64,000 bases of DNA from Desulfitobacterium chlororespirans DSM 11544 (GCF_900143285.1 NZ_FRDN01000015.1:62001-126000), one strand, 5' to 3'. Shown: positions 1 through 8,470, counted from the stretch's first letter. Translations and numbers: made by a program. Notes: generated by a model not told the origin, from the letters alone.

Positions 1-839
1 TTGATTTGAGTTTAGCGCCTCAAATAGCGGAGGCGGCTGAAGCAAATTTGTCCAAAAAACCGGTGATCTGGATGCAAGGGCAAGGATGCACCGGATGCAG
101 CGAATCCCTGTTATCTTCGGTTGACCCGGGACCGGAGGAGATTATTCTTGATCTTCTGTCGGTACGCTACCATCCCACCCTGATGGCAGCCTCAGGAGAG
201 CAGGCTGTTCAAAGCCTGGAAGACTGTATAGCCCAAGGTCATTACATACTCGTCCTGGAGGGATCGATTCCCACAGCGGATGCACGGTATTGCTTTGTGG
301 AAGGAAAGCCCTTTATCGAACAATTCAAACTAGCTGCGGAAAAGGCTGAAGCGGTTATCGCTGTGGGCTCCTGTGCTTGTTACGGCGGGATTCCCCGTGC
401 CGGGTTCACCGGGGCAGTAGGTGCCCAGGAGGTGCTCGGAGGAGTTAAGGTGGTAAACCTCCCCAGTTGCCCGGTCAAACCGGATCGGCTGGTGGGTTTG
501 CTCATATACTATCTCAGTCAAAATGCTTTGCCTAAGCTGGACGGACTTAATCGGCCGGAAGCTTATTATCGCTACACCTTACATGACAGCTGTTATCGCC
601 GCTGGCATTACGAAAAAGGAGAGTATCTGGAGGATTGGAATAACCCGGACACCCTGGATTGGTGTCTTTATCACAAGGGGTGCAAAGGGCAGGACACTTA
701 CACTAATTGCGCTAATGCCTGGTGGAATGGCGGAGCCAATTTCTGCGGCTATGCCGGCTCACCCTGTGCAGGGTGCAGTCAGCCTGAGTACTATGACGGC
801 TTCGCGCCTTTATTTGTGAACCCCAAGGAGGTGAAATAG
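1..839 (+). CDS. Periplasmic [NiFe] hydrogenase small subunit (5' end outside window)
   Basis: This is the electron-transfer subunit of a group 1-type uptake [NiFe] hydrogenase; it carries three Fe-S clusters from the active site to the redox partner. The reading frame is open to the left edge, so the start, and presumably a Tat signal, lie outside the window. Visible ligands are GCTGCSESLL (proximal cluster), CACYGGIP, PSCPVKPDRL, the His/Cys set HDSCYRRWHY, and a Cys-rich C-terminus (GCKGQDTYTNC, NFCGYAGSPCAGC). The protein ends at FVNPKEVK with no hydrophobic C-terminal anchor, unlike the membrane-bound Hya/Hyb type. The large-subunit gene starts at the base after the stop, so the two are translationally coupled. 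Confidence 0.93.
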   Translation, partial: DLSLAPQIAEAAEANLSKKPVIWMQGQGCTGCSESLLSSVDPGPEEIILDLLSVRYHPTLMAASGEQAVQSLEDCIAQGHYILVLEGSIPTADARYCFVEGKPFIEQFKLAAEKAEAVIAVGSCACYGGIPRAGFTGAVGAQEVLGGVKVVNLPSCPVKPDRLVGLLIYYLSQNALPKLDGLNRPEAYYRYTLHDSCYRRWHYEKGEYLEDWNNPDTLDWCLYHKGCKGQDTYTNCANAWWNGGANFCGYAGSPCAGCSQPEYYDGFAPLFVNPKEVK

Positions 840-2393
840 ATGGCCAAGCGAGTTGTTATTGACCCTGTAACACGTGTTGAAGGCCACTTACGCATTGAAG
901 TGGAGATTGAGAATAATGTCGTGACCAATGCCTGGGCACAGGGAACCATGTTTCGGGGGATTGAGCAGATTCTTCAGGGCAGGGACCCCCGTGATGCTGT
1001 GTATATTACGGAACGGGTCTGCGGAGTGTGTATGGCATCACACGGCTGGACATCGGCCATGGCTGTCGAAGACGCTCAAGGAGCTGAGGTACCCCGTGCT
1101 GCTCAGCTTATTCGCAATCTTATCGCCGGCTCATTATGGCTGCATGACCATCCACTGCATTTCTATCATTTGTCGGCCCTTGATTATCTTGATGTCTTAG
1201 CAGTCAATCATTATCAAGGAAATGTTCCGGAGCTTCTCGCTGTTAAAAATAAAATAATGTCTTTGGTGACGGCGGGAGATACCGCCCCTCTGACCCCCCG
1301 CTACCAGCCGGACAGTTATTCTGTAAGGGATCCGGAAATTGTCACAACCGCTCTCGCCCATTATCTGGAGGCTTTAAAGATTCAGGGTAAAGCCAAGAAG
1401 ATGTCGGCTATTCTGGGGGGGAAACAGCCCCATCAATCCAGTATTGTGGTGGGCGGAGTGACCATCTATCCCCGGAAAGAACAAATGGAAGCCTTCAGAG
1501 CCCTGCTCAATGAAGTCGTATCCTTCGCCGAGCTGACTTATGTGCCTGATGTCGTGAGTTTTTGCACAGGTCCCCTGTTAGAACTGGGGAAAGCCGGAGT
1601 TGGCGCGGGCCCGGGAGGGTATATTGCCTATGGTGGTTTTCCTATGGATGATTCCGGCACGGAGAGATTATTCAAAGGGGGCTTTATCAGCAGCGAGGCC
1701 CCGGGTGTTGTGGAAGCATTGGATATGAGCCGAATTACGGAAAGCGTAGCCAGTGCCTGGTACAAAGATGGGGAGCCTGCTCATCCTTGGGCGGGAGAAA
1801 CCGTCATCGATTTTGATAAAAAAGGAGCCTATACCTTTATTAAATCTCCCCGATATAAGGGTGAGGCTGCTGAAGTAGGGCCGCTGGCCCGGATGATGGT
1901 TATGCAGCATTCGGGATTGCTGGACTTGATGGGCCGCTACGGAATTAAACCCGGAGCGGTTGCCCGTCATCTAGCCCGCGCCCAGGAAACGCTGCTCATG
2001 ACCAAGTCCATGTACCGCTGGCTGGATGACTTAGAGACTTTATTGGGCAGCAAGACCCAACGTCCTGATATTCATGATTCCAGGCACTGGGATCCGCCTG
2101 CTCAGGGGCAGGGTGCAGCTCTCAATGAGGCGCCAAGGGGAGCTTTGGGACATTGGCTCAAGATCGATCAACATGTCATCAGCAACTATCAGATGGTGGT
2201 TCCCACCACCTGGAATATTTCCCCTCGTGATGAGAAGAACATACCGGGTCCTGTTGAACAAGCCTTGATAGGAGTGCCTGTTGATCCGGATAATCCGGTC
2301 AATGTGGTCCGGGTGATTCGTTCTTTTGACCCTTGTCTGGCCTGTGCGGTGCACCTTATTGATGCAGACGGGGAGAAGATAGTGAGGCTCTGA
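840..2393 (+). CDS. [NiFe] hydrogenase large (catalytic) subunit
   Basis: Catalytic subunit holding the NiFe(CN)2CO site for H2 oxidation. The N-terminal nickel-binding motif RVCGVCMASHG (about residues 59-69) and the C-terminal DPCLACAVH are both present. The 12 residues after that His (LIDADGEKIVRL) would be removed by a maturation endopeptidase. At 517 aa it fits the group 1 family. AGGAGGTG precedes the ATG, which abuts the small-subunit stop. No maturation genes (hyp, or a HyaD-type protease) lie downstream inside the window. The following gene is a periplasmic cytochrome c rather than a cytochrome b, so electrons probably leave through a soluble or periplasmic c-type carrier. Confidence 0.95.
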   Translation: MAKRVVIDPVTRVEGHLRIEVEIENNVVTNAWAQGTMFRGIEQILQGRDPRDAVYITERVCGVCMASHGWTSAMAVEDAQGAEVPRAAQLIRNLIAGSLWLHDHPLHFYHLSALDYLDVLAVNHYQGNVPELLAVKNKIMSLVTAGDTAPLTPRYQPDSYSVRDPEIVTTALAHYLEALKIQGKAKKMSAILGGKQPHQSSIVVGGVTIYPRKEQMEAFRALLNEVVSFAELTYVPDVVSFCTGPLLELGKAGVGAGPGGYIAYGGFPMDDSGTERLFKGGFISSEAPGVVEALDMSRITESVASAWYKDGEPAHPWAGETVIDFDKKGAYTFIKSPRYKGEAAEVGPLARMMVMQHSGLLDLMGRYGIKPGAVARHLARAQETLLMTKSMYRWLDDLETLLGSKTQRPDIHDSRHWDPPAQGQGAALNEAPRGALGHWLKIDQHVISNYQMVVPTTWNISPRDEKNIPGPVEQALIGVPVDPDNPVNVVRVIRSFDPCLACAVHLIDADGEKIVRL

Positions 2394-2518
2394 TTTCCCG
2401 TATTGAACCGAACTCATCGCTGAGTGCTGAGGGGGTGACATGATTTTCAGAACTGGAAAAGGGGTCTAGGGCTTGAGAAAATCTAAAGTAGGATAGTGAC
2501 GAAAGGGAGGCTGTTTCA

Positions 2519-3364
2519 ATGAGTGAAGAAAAAGATATGTCAAGAAGAAAGTTTTTAAAATCCGGTATTCTGGCGGCGGGAGCTTTAGCTGTTGGCACAA
2601 GCATCTTTCATACCCAAGTGGCGGAGGCTGCCCAATTGCCGGAAGGGGAGCATTGCGCACCACCAAGTTTTCCCTACCCTTATGTACAGCTGGACCCGGA
2701 AAAAGCCAAGTTGGACGGCTATGCCGGCTATGGCAAATCGAAATGTTCCTATGGTGCCTTTGAGGCGGTTATCGGTCAATTAAGAGAAAAGATCGGTTAT
2801 CCCTACACCCATGTCCCTACTCAGGTTCTGGGCTGGGGCGGTACCGGCGGCGGAGGCTGGGGTACCCTGTGCGGCGCCCTGATCGGTGCGGCTACGGCCA
2901 TTAACTACACCATGCCTAAGAGTGATGCGGATAAAGTGGTCAGCGAATTGTTCGGCTGGTATTGCGACTATGCTTTCCCTGAATTTATGCCGGAAGCAGG
3001 CAAGGCTTTGGAATATGAGGGGCCTATCGAAAAAAGTGTCGCCAAATCACCTCTCTGTCACGTTTCCGTGAGCGTGTGGTGTGATACCAGTGGTCTCAAG
3101 GCTGAGAGCAAGGCCAGAAGTGAGCGCTGCGCCCGCATTACGGCAGATGTAGCCGCTAAAGCCGTGGAGCTTTTAAATCAATTCCATAGCAAGAATTTCA
3201 AAGCCGTTTATAAGAATGAAGTGGTGGATGACTGCATGATCTGTCATGGTAAGGGACATTCTTTGGAAAATACCCGGGGCATGATGGACTGTGAACAATG
3301 TCATACCGATGTTGATCCCAATAATCTGGTCGATCATATTAAGCGAAGCTGGGATCTGCTGTAG
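2519..3364 (+). CDS. Tat-exported split-Soret-type dihaem cytochrome c
   Basis: The N-terminus has a twin-arginine signal (SRRKFLKSG, residues 8-16, then a hydrophobic stretch ending near VAEAAQ), so the protein is exported folded. Two haem c sites, CMICH and CEQCH, sit near residues 239 and 258 of 281, close to the C-terminus. Upstream are Cys residues in GYGKSKCSYG and a Gly-rich loop ending WGTLCGAL, recalling C_GCAxxG_C_C-type proteins. This arrangement matches the split-Soret cytochrome c known from Desulfovibrio. It follows the hydrogenase genes after 125 bp, on the same strand and before the terminator at 3475, so it is the likely electron acceptor of the hydrogenase. A strong GAAAGGGAGG lies upstream of the ATG. 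Confidence 0.85.
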   Translation: MSEEKDMSRRKFLKSGILAAGALAVGTSIFHTQVAEAAQLPEGEHCAPPSFPYPYVQLDPEKAKLDGYAGYGKSKCSYGAFEAVIGQLREKIGYPYTHVPTQVLGWGGTGGGGWGTLCGALIGAATAINYTMPKSDADKVVSELFGWYCDYAFPEFMPEAGKALEYEGPIEKSVAKSPLCHVSVSVWCDTSGLKAESKARSERCARITADVAAKAVELLNQFHSKNFKAVYKNEVVDDCMICHGKGHSLENTRGMMDCEQCHTDVDPNNLVDHIKRSWDLL

Positions 3365-3474
3365 TACTATGAGCGGTGGATATTCGTATTCGTCGGATAT
3401 TCTTCGCCGATGATGGACATATGGAATCTAAAAATTACGGAGTCTGAAAGCCAAAATAGAGGCCAATAGCCAAA

Positions 3475-3516
3475 GTCGTCCTCTCTCCACGAGTAGTGGG
3501 GGAGGACGGCTTTTTT
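3475..3516 (+). terminator. Rho-independent terminator of the hydrogenase-cytochrome operon
   Basis: A GC-rich stem (GTCGTCCTC...GAGGACGGC, slightly imperfect) is followed by TTTTTT. It lies about 110 bp after the cytochrome stop and just before the convergent crcB genes. Confidence 0.85.
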
Positions 3517-3524
3517 GATGAACA

Positions 3525-3884
3525 TCAACGAAAAAAGCTGCCTAGCCAATAACCTAAATAGGCAAGGGCAATTCCGCCACCGTAGGTGATGGTCGTATAA
3601 AGTATAAATACTCGATGCTCCTTTTTTAATTGCAGCTGGGCCATTTCCAGTTTTAGTGTCGAGAAAGTAGTAAATGCGCCTAAGAAACCTGTTCCCAGCA
3701 AGAGTGTTGTTGCCGTACTTAGATTGGCCCCGATTATGGCTCCTAAAAGAAATGCTCCGGATAAATTTACAGTTAGCGTGCCTATCGGTAGTTTTTCGCC
3801 ATTTAATTTCTTGCTGAAGAAATAACGAAAAATTGCTCCGAAGAACCCGCCCATACCAACCAAAAGGATATGTGATGCCATCAC
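3525..3884 (-). CDS. crcB: Fluoride channel subunit CrcB/FluC (second of pair)
   Basis: A 119-aa, four-helix membrane protein of the CrcB/FluC fluoride export channel family. Family signatures visible are [14 protein letters not shown] near the N-terminus, a [14 protein letters not shown] segment, and [15 protein letters not shown], which holds the family's conserved Phe/Thr track. The start overlaps the stop of the upstream crcB by 4 bp. Paired small CrcB proteins are known in many Firmicutes and may assemble as antiparallel heterodimers; that is established for the family but inferred here. Confidence 0.93.
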   Translation of the reverse strand: MMASHILLVGMGGFFGAIFRYFFSKKLNGEKLPIGTLTVNLSGAFLLGAIIGANLSTATTLLLGTGFLGAFTTFSTLKLEMAQLQLKKEHRVFILYTTITYGGGIALAYLGYWLGSFFR

Positions 3885-4255
3885 GATTCCTGCACCTCTT
3901 TACTTACATTTAAACCTAAGTGGCTCATTGCTAATCCCCCAAAGAGGCTCATTACTACGTAAACCATACCTAAAAAGTTATTTCCATCCTGAAATAACCT
4001 GAGCGTCTCGACACTCAGGGCGGAAAAGGTTGTAAAAGAACCAATGAACCCTGTTCCTATTGCTGTAGAAAGATGTGGGGATAGGCGGGCTTTCTTGAAT
4101 ACATGGCTTGTCAGCCAGGCTAAGAGAAAGCTCCCCAACAGATTTATGGTTAAGGTTGCAAAAGGAAACAGACTATCTGCAAGTAATAAAACGCTGATTA
4201 AATATCTGAGAATTGCCCCTAACATTCCCGCGATACCTATCCATAAGTAAATCAT
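3881..4255 (-). CDS. crcB: Fluoride channel subunit CrcB/FluC (first of pair)
   Basis: A four-helix FluC-type protein that would export toxic cytoplasmic fluoride. Motifs are [27 protein letters not shown] and [15 protein letters not shown] longer frame runs upstream to 4318, but that part overlaps the riboswitch expression platform. The ATG at 4255 ([10 protein letters not shown]), preceded by AGGAGTGAG, is therefore the better start and gives about 124 aa. The gene is first in a two-gene operon under a fluoride riboswitch. Confidence 0.92.
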   Translation of the reverse strand: MIYLWIGIAGMLGAILRYLISVLLLADSLFPFATLTINLLGSFLLAWLTSHVFKKARLSPHLSTAIGTGFIGSFTTFSALSVETLRLFQDGNNFLGMVYVVMSLFGGLAMSHLGLNVSKEVQES

Positions 4256-4282
4256 GCTCAGCTCACTCCTCAAATATAAAAA

Positions 4283-4377
4283 GACTCCTGCCAGCAATAG
4301 ATTACCAGCAGGAGTCATCAGCCATTCGGCGGTTAAAGGCGAACTCCATCGCCTATCTAGTTCATGGTGATATTATA
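4283..4377 (-). promoter_or_regulatory. Fluoride (crcB-motif) riboswitch with terminator and promoter
   Basis: Read on the minus strand, the leader contains GGCGATGGAGTTCGCC, then TTAACCGCC, then TGATGACTCCTGC, which are the hallmark segments of the crcB-motif fluoride aptamer. The 3' part (GACTCCTGC, 4316-4308) can pair with GCAGGAGTC (4291-4283), followed by TTTTTATATTT, giving an intrinsic terminator that competes with the aptamer. A TATAAT -10 lies at 4377-4372, so transcription would begin just before the aptamer. Fluoride binding should prevent termination and switch on the two crcB genes. Confidence 0.9.
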
Positions 4378-4494
4378 TACTTTATTTTATTAAAAAGAAA
4401 GCGGTTCTATAAAAACATTGCTGCAATGCATAGGAAACAGGAATGTGAAGAACACTAAAAGATGTTTGTTTAGAAGGAGGTGGCGAGCCAGTCC

Positions 4495-5076
4495 ATGAGC
4501 TTTGGAGATAAGTTTACAAAGTGGAGCAGTATTATAGCTACGGTTGGAACCTGCATTTTGGCACTTACCGCCACGATTACTGTTACAGTTACGCTCAATG
4601 CCTGGAAAATTGATCGTGAATCTTCACGCCCTTACTTATCCCTGCGGGAGTCACCTCAGGTTGAATTGAAATCCGGTCTGCGCTTAGAGTTCAAATTCAG
4701 TAATGTAGGAATTCATCCTGCAGTGAATTTGGCCAGCCGAACCATAGTTTTTGCGGAAAAATTGCAAGACAAGCCCATTCATAATGAACCCAATTACTTA
4801 GTGAATGAAATCCCTCAAGACATGAGCTCCAGTTTAGTGATTGCGTTGGATCCTTATGAAGTGGATATCAGCGAGCCTGATGTAAATCCCTACTATATTG
4901 TCCTGCACCTGGAGTATGTTGATCCCATCATCAATCAGCAGTATCAGCAAACCCTCTATTACCGGTGGAGCGGCATCAAGGGAGGAGAGGGTCAGCCCGT
5001 AGTTCATGTGGAAGTACGCGAGAAAGAGAATATCATCAATTACTTTGCAGCCCAGAGTATAAACATGGATCTATAG
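4495..5076 (+). CDS. Single-pass membrane-anchored protein of unknown function
   Basis: Not recognised. The frame opens at a GTG (4480) that overlaps the AAGGAGG ribosome site, so the ATG at 4495 (MSFGDKFTKW) is the likelier start. One hydrophobic helix (about residues 13-35, IIATVGTCILALTATITVTV) is followed by a soluble part of about 150 residues rich in beta-type sequence, with no catalytic motif visible. The N-in, C-out orientation is a guess from the flanking charges. It stands alone between the divergent crcB operon and the convergent lut operon, and shares a bidirectional terminator with lutC. Confidence 0.7.
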   Translation: MSFGDKFTKWSSIIATVGTCILALTATITVTVTLNAWKIDRESSRPYLSLRESPQVELKSGLRLEFKFSNVGIHPAVNLASRTIVFAEKLQDKPIHNEPNYLVNEIPQDMSSSLVIALDPYEVDISEPDVNPYYIVLHLEYVDPIINQQYQQTLYYRWSGIKGGEGQPVVHVEVREKENIINYFAAQSINMDL

Positions 5077-5133
5077 ACATCTTGGCAATCAAGATCAGAT
5101 GTATGGCTAAAAAAGATGTGTTATTAAAAGAAA

Positions 5134-5167
5134 GGCGGGAACTCAAAGGTTAAGTTGAGTTCCCGCC
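5134..5167. terminator. Bidirectional terminator between the 4495 gene and lutC
   Basis: A perfect 13-bp inverted repeat (GGCGGGAACTCAA / TTGAGTTCCCGCC) with an 8-nt loop. It is followed by CTGTTTT on the plus strand and by a CTTTCTTTT tract on the minus strand, so it can serve both convergent transcripts. Confidence 0.85.
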
Positions 5168-5203
5168 CTGTTTTCGGAGTATTCTCTCAGAATGGCTCTC
5201 CTA

Positions 5204-5872
5204 TTAATCCATCATAAGGATGCAATAAACTTCCACGGGACCGTGAACACCGATGGAAAGATCCATCTCAATGTCTGAGGTGCGGCTTGGTCCGGAGATG
5301 ATTTCAATAGCAGCCGGGATATCTGTTCCCATAAGTTCATCCAGGACCTGGTCGAGACTGTCCCTGAGGAAGGAGGCCGGGATAAAGGCCAGATGGCGAA
5401 TGGGCACCAGGCTGACGGCCCGACCCCGCTTGGCACTGCTTTTCAAAACGAGAGATCCGGATTGGGCTATGCCGAAGTCGGCTCCGGTAATGCCTAACTC
5501 CATCTTATCCATGATGGCGTTGCGTTCCGGGGCAGGAAGGTCAGCATAGGAACGGGCCGGCCAGCCCAGCTCTTCCAAACAGGCGCGGGCCATAGTAGGG
5601 AGCTCATTCCAGACCACAATGGAGTTGGGGTTAAGCCACTGAGGGCTTTCACCGAACCACTCCCGCAAAGCCAGGGCCGCTTCTTTAGCGGTAGAAGCTT
5701 GCACGGCTTTACCGCCCATGGCTTCATACATTTTCATGAATTTATCAATCCGTTCCTCTTGGGAGTCCAGCCGGTAGAGGGGGAATTTAAGCTTGATAGG
5801 TTCTACAGAGGTTGGAGTGGGACGTCCCAGTTTTTTAGCGATATTGGCGATAAATGCTTGACGATCACTCAT
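5204..5872 (-). CDS. lutC: Lactate utilisation protein LutC (LUD domain)
   Basis: A 222-aa LUD-domain protein, third component of the LutABC complex that oxidises L-lactate to pyruvate in the cytoplasm. Family features are GITGADFGIAQSGSLVL, where the LUD fold's conserved Asp and Gly residues sit, and the LVPIRHLAFIP segment. Its start overlaps the lutB stop by one base, and the order lutA-lutB-lutC is the canonical one. No Fe-S motif is present, as expected for LutC. Confidence 0.9.
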   Translation of the reverse strand: MSDRQAFIANIAKKLGRPTPTSVEPIKLKFPLYRLDSQEERIDKFMKMYEAMGGKAVQASTAKEAALALREWFGESPQWLNPNSIVVWNELPTMARACLEELGWPARSYADLPAPERNAIMDKMELGITGADFGIAQSGSLVLKSSAKRGRAVSLVPIRHLAFIPASFLRDSLDQVLDELMGTDIPAAIEIISGPSRTSDIEMDLSIGVHGPVEVYCILMMD

Positions 5873-7314
5873 TATTGATCACCTCGCTGCATAGTTTTTA
5901 GTTCCTTCTCCAACTCCGGCCATTGATCCCGGAACATTTGCTTGGCTACAGGGGGTAAGGTCTTGCTGTTGGTCCAATTGCTGAGCGGCGGCGGTCCTGA
6001 GGCAATTCTGCCGTTGCGCATGAGGATAAATTGGAATTTCGAGCCTAAGTGGACAAATTTGCTGAGTGTCTTTGGGTGGGAGAAGTAATAGCCATAGTAT
6101 TTGAATATCTTCTTTTCCACACCCGAAGTATAGCCTTTGAGCACCTTGCGGTCCCGATGCTTGACGATTAAATCCTGGAGTGGAATCCGTACCGGGCAAG
6201 CTTCGGAGCAGGCCGCACAGAGAGAGGAGTAGTAGGGGAGATGTCCCCATTTCTCATAATTCTGTTCCAAGAGGGGAGTAATGACGACGCCGATGGGGCC
6301 TGAATAAACAGAGCCGTAAGCATGTCCGCCAACCTGGCGATAAACGGGACAGACATTGAAGCAGGCTCCGCAGCGGATGCAGCGCAGTGATGAGCGGAAA
6401 TCCTCATCTCCTAAGATTTCCGAGCGATTGTGATCAAGAATGACCAAATGCCATTCCTTAGGTCCGTCGAGATCTCCTTCCTGCTTGGGAGGTGTAATCA
6501 TCGTGGTGTAGACCGAGAGGCGCTGTCCTGTGGCGCTGCGGGCCAGCAGGTTAAGAAGAACGCTGAGCTCTTTATATGAAGGGACAATCCGCTCCATCCC
6601 CATCATGGTGATTTGTACCTCGGGCAAGGTGCTGGTCATCCGGCCGTTTCCTTCATTGGTAACCATAGTAATGGTTCCTGTATCCGCAACGGCAAAGTTA
6701 CAGCCGGTTATCCCGATTTTACTGGTCAGGAATTTTTCCCGCAGCTGTTCCCGGGCAAATTTGGTCAGGGTTGGGGTATCTGAATCCAGTGGATGTCCGG
6801 CTATGGGCTCGAATAATTTGGCAATTTGGTCGCGGTTTTTATGCATGGCCGGAACGATGATGTGTGAAGGGGGTTCATTGGCGATCTGGATAATATACTC
6901 CGCTAAATCAGTCTCAACAACTTCAATACCGTCTTTCTCCAGGGCGGGGTTAAGGTGAATTTCTTCCGTAATCATGGATTTGGATTTGATCACTGATTTG
7001 AAGCCATGCTTTTGGAAAATCTCCTGAACGATTCTTACGCCATCTTCCGGCGTTTTGGCCAGATGAACGTGGCCACCGTTCTTTTCTACATTTTCAATGA
7101 GCATGTCAAGGTAGTAATCCAGGTTTTCAACGACGTGGTTACGGATTCTTTCTCCCACCTGGCGCCATTCTTCCCAGTTCCCCAGCTCTTCTGTAATAGC
7201 CAGTTTATTGTTTCTCAGCCTATCCGTAGCCCGGCGGGTTGCCTTGCGCAGAAAATCATCTTTAAGAGCTTTATCTAAAGCGGCATCAACGTCATAGTGA
7301 TTATCCAGTGACAT
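5872..7314 (-). CDS. lutB: Iron-sulfur LUD protein LutB
   Basis: A 480-aa protein with an N-terminal LUD domain (GITGCNFAVADTGTITMV) and a C-terminal ferredoxin-like region with two [4Fe-4S] motifs, CIRCGACFNVCPVYR (near residues 307-321) and CAACSEACPVRIPL (near 360-373). In LutABC this subunit would relay electrons from lactate oxidation to the quinone pool or another acceptor. It lies 2 bp downstream of lutA and overlaps lutC. A short basic tail rich in aromatic residues follows the cluster domain and is usual for the family. Confidence 0.93.
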   Translation of the reverse strand: MSLDNHYDVDAALDKALKDDFLRKATRRATDRLRNNKLAITEELGNWEEWRQVGERIRNHVVENLDYYLDMLIENVEKNGGHVHLAKTPEDGVRIVQEIFQKHGFKSVIKSKSMITEEIHLNPALEKDGIEVVETDLAEYIIQIANEPPSHIIVPAMHKNRDQIAKLFEPIAGHPLDSDTPTLTKFAREQLREKFLTSKIGITGCNFAVADTGTITMVTNEGNGRMTSTLPEVQITMMGMERIVPSYKELSVLLNLLARSATGQRLSVYTTMITPPKQEGDLDGPKEWHLVILDHNRSEILGDEDFRSSLRCIRCGACFNVCPVYRQVGGHAYGSVYSGPIGVVITPLLEQNYEKWGHLPYYSSLCAACSEACPVRIPLQDLIVKHRDRKVLKGYTSGVEKKIFKYYGYYFSHPKTLSKFVHLGSKFQFILMRNGRIASGPPPLSNWTNSKTLPPVAKQMFRDQWPELEKELKTMQRGDQ

Positions 7315-7316
7315 AG

Positions 7317-8039
7317 TTACATCCCCTTTCCGAGCAATTGAATGACATGCATAGCCGGAATGGAGCGGCCGTGCTTCTCCATATAGCCGGATATATTCAT
7401 AAGGCAGCCCATATCCAATCCAGTCAGAATATCGGCACCGGAGGCCAAAACATGTTCAGCTTTTTCGGCGACCATGGCCTCGGATATTTTGGGCATCTTA
7501 ATGGAGAAAGTGCCGCCAAAGCCGCAACAGAGATGAGCTTCCGGCAAGGGGAGTATCTCTAAGCCTTGTATGTTCTCCAGGATAGCCATAGGCTCATCAC
7601 GAAGCCCCAAAAGACGGGTGGCATGACAGGAAGGATGATAGGTGACCTTAGCCTGATAACGGGCACCGAGATCCGGGGTTTTAAGGACATTGACCACGAA
7701 TTGGGTGAACTCATAGCTTTTGTCGATCAAGTCTTTGGCTTTTTTGGCATACACAGGATCATCCTTAAATAAGGCGGGATAATTGTGATGGATCATGCCG
7801 ATACAAGAGCCGCTGGGAGCTACCACGACTTCACTGTTTTCGAAAGCATCAATGGTCGCCCGGGCTACTGTGCGGGTATCGTCCATGTAACCGGAATTAA
7901 AGGAGATCTGGCCGCAGCAAAATTGCCCTTCAGGAAAGTCTACAGTATGCCCTAAACGGGTGAAAATTTTGGCCATGGTTTCACCAAGATCCGGAAACAT
8001 GGTGTCCCCGAGGCAGGTAATAAAGAGCGAGATTTTCAT
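7317..8039 (-). CDS. lutA: LutA, CCG-domain Fe-S oxidoreductase subunit
   Basis: A 240-aa protein with two cysteine-rich CCG domains: CCGQISFNSG in the N-terminal half and CCGFGGTFS in the C-terminal half, each with upstream partner Cys (for example SGSCIGM and HPSCHATRLLG). These resemble the heterodisulfide reductase HdrB and glycolate oxidase GlcF cluster domains. It is the first subunit of the L-lactate oxidation complex. A small Cse60-like gene lies 71 bp upstream on the same strand and may share the transcript. No GntR-type lutR regulator is adjacent. Confidence 0.92.
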   Translation of the reverse strand: MKISLFITCLGDTMFPDLGETMAKIFTRLGHTVDFPEGQFCCGQISFNSGYMDDTRTVARATIDAFENSEVVVAPSGSCIGMIHHNYPALFKDDPVYAKKAKDLIDKSYEFTQFVVNVLKTPDLGARYQAKVTYHPSCHATRLLGLRDEPMAILENIQGLEILPLPEAHLCCGFGGTFSIKMPKISEAMVAEKAEHVLASGADILTGLDMGCLMNISGYMEKHGRSIPAMHVIQLLGKGM

Positions 8040-8110
8040 GAAAGCTACAGTCCCTTCATTTGAAGCTTGATTTCCTAAGTTTCTTCTATTATGGCATGAA
8101 TTATTTGGAT

Positions 8111-8284
8111 TTATCCACCCAGCACGGGAACATTGGGTTCTTCATACCAAAGGCAGACGAGATGGGTTTGACCTGTACTTTGAGTGACATTGACAATTTT
8201 GACCCAGCGATTATCCTCCAGCCATTGATTCAATTCCTGCTCAAGAAGTCGTGGGTCGGGAGAACTGATCGCCTTAACCTTCAC
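8111..8284 (-). CDS. Small Cse60-like protein
   Basis: A 57-aa gene starting at GTG 8284 behind an excellent site (AAGGAG, 7-nt spacing) and ending TAA at 8113-8111. The product begins MKVKAISSPDPRLLEQELN and continues with QWLEDNRWVKIVNVTQS and HLVCLWYEE. Its layout (K-x-F/I-S-S..., a central amphipathic helix, a closing hydrophobic strand and an acidic end) resembles the Cse60/PF10957 sporulation small-protein family; this assignment is from memory of the pattern. It lies upstream of lutA, on the same strand. A competing frame on the plus strand has no ribosome site and is a shadow. Confidence 0.72.
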   Translation of the reverse strand: MKVKAISSPDPRLLEQELNQWLEDNRWVKIVNVTQSTGQTHLVCLWYEEPNVPVLGG

Positions 8285-8344
8285 AAGTGAACTCCTTTCT
8301 TAATCATCATCTTTTTTGTGTACGCAGAATGTTAAAGTAAATCC

Positions 8345-8402
8345 TGAAAGCATTGCTTTCAAATTTTGTTTGCTTGGCAAGGCTATATTCTTCATTATTA
8401 TA
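8345..8402 (-). promoter_or_regulatory. Promoter -10 and cre-like 17-bp dyad upstream of the small gene/lutABC
   Basis: A minus-strand TATAAT lies at 8402-8397. About 35-50 nt downstream is a perfect dyad, TGAAAGCA-t-TGCTTTCA (8345-8361), placed where a bound repressor would block transcription. The half-site resembles catabolite-responsive elements (TGWAAGCG...), although the spacing is 3 bp longer than the consensus cre. No convincing -35 is visible. Confidence 0.5.
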
Positions 8403-8470
8403 TCAAATTGGGAGATATTACTAAAGTTTTTTGTATGATTTAGGGGAAAATAAGCTTGAGGTGATAAGAG

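Noticed and set aside
4213-4458. An 81-aa plus-strand frame opposite the crcB leader
   Set aside because: It overlaps the fluoride riboswitch and terminator on the other strand and has no ribosome site.
8060-8290. A 76-aa plus-strand frame upstream of the 66-aa gene
   Set aside because: No ribosome site; the opposite strand carries a 57-aa gene with an ideal AAGGAG site and recognisable small-protein pattern.
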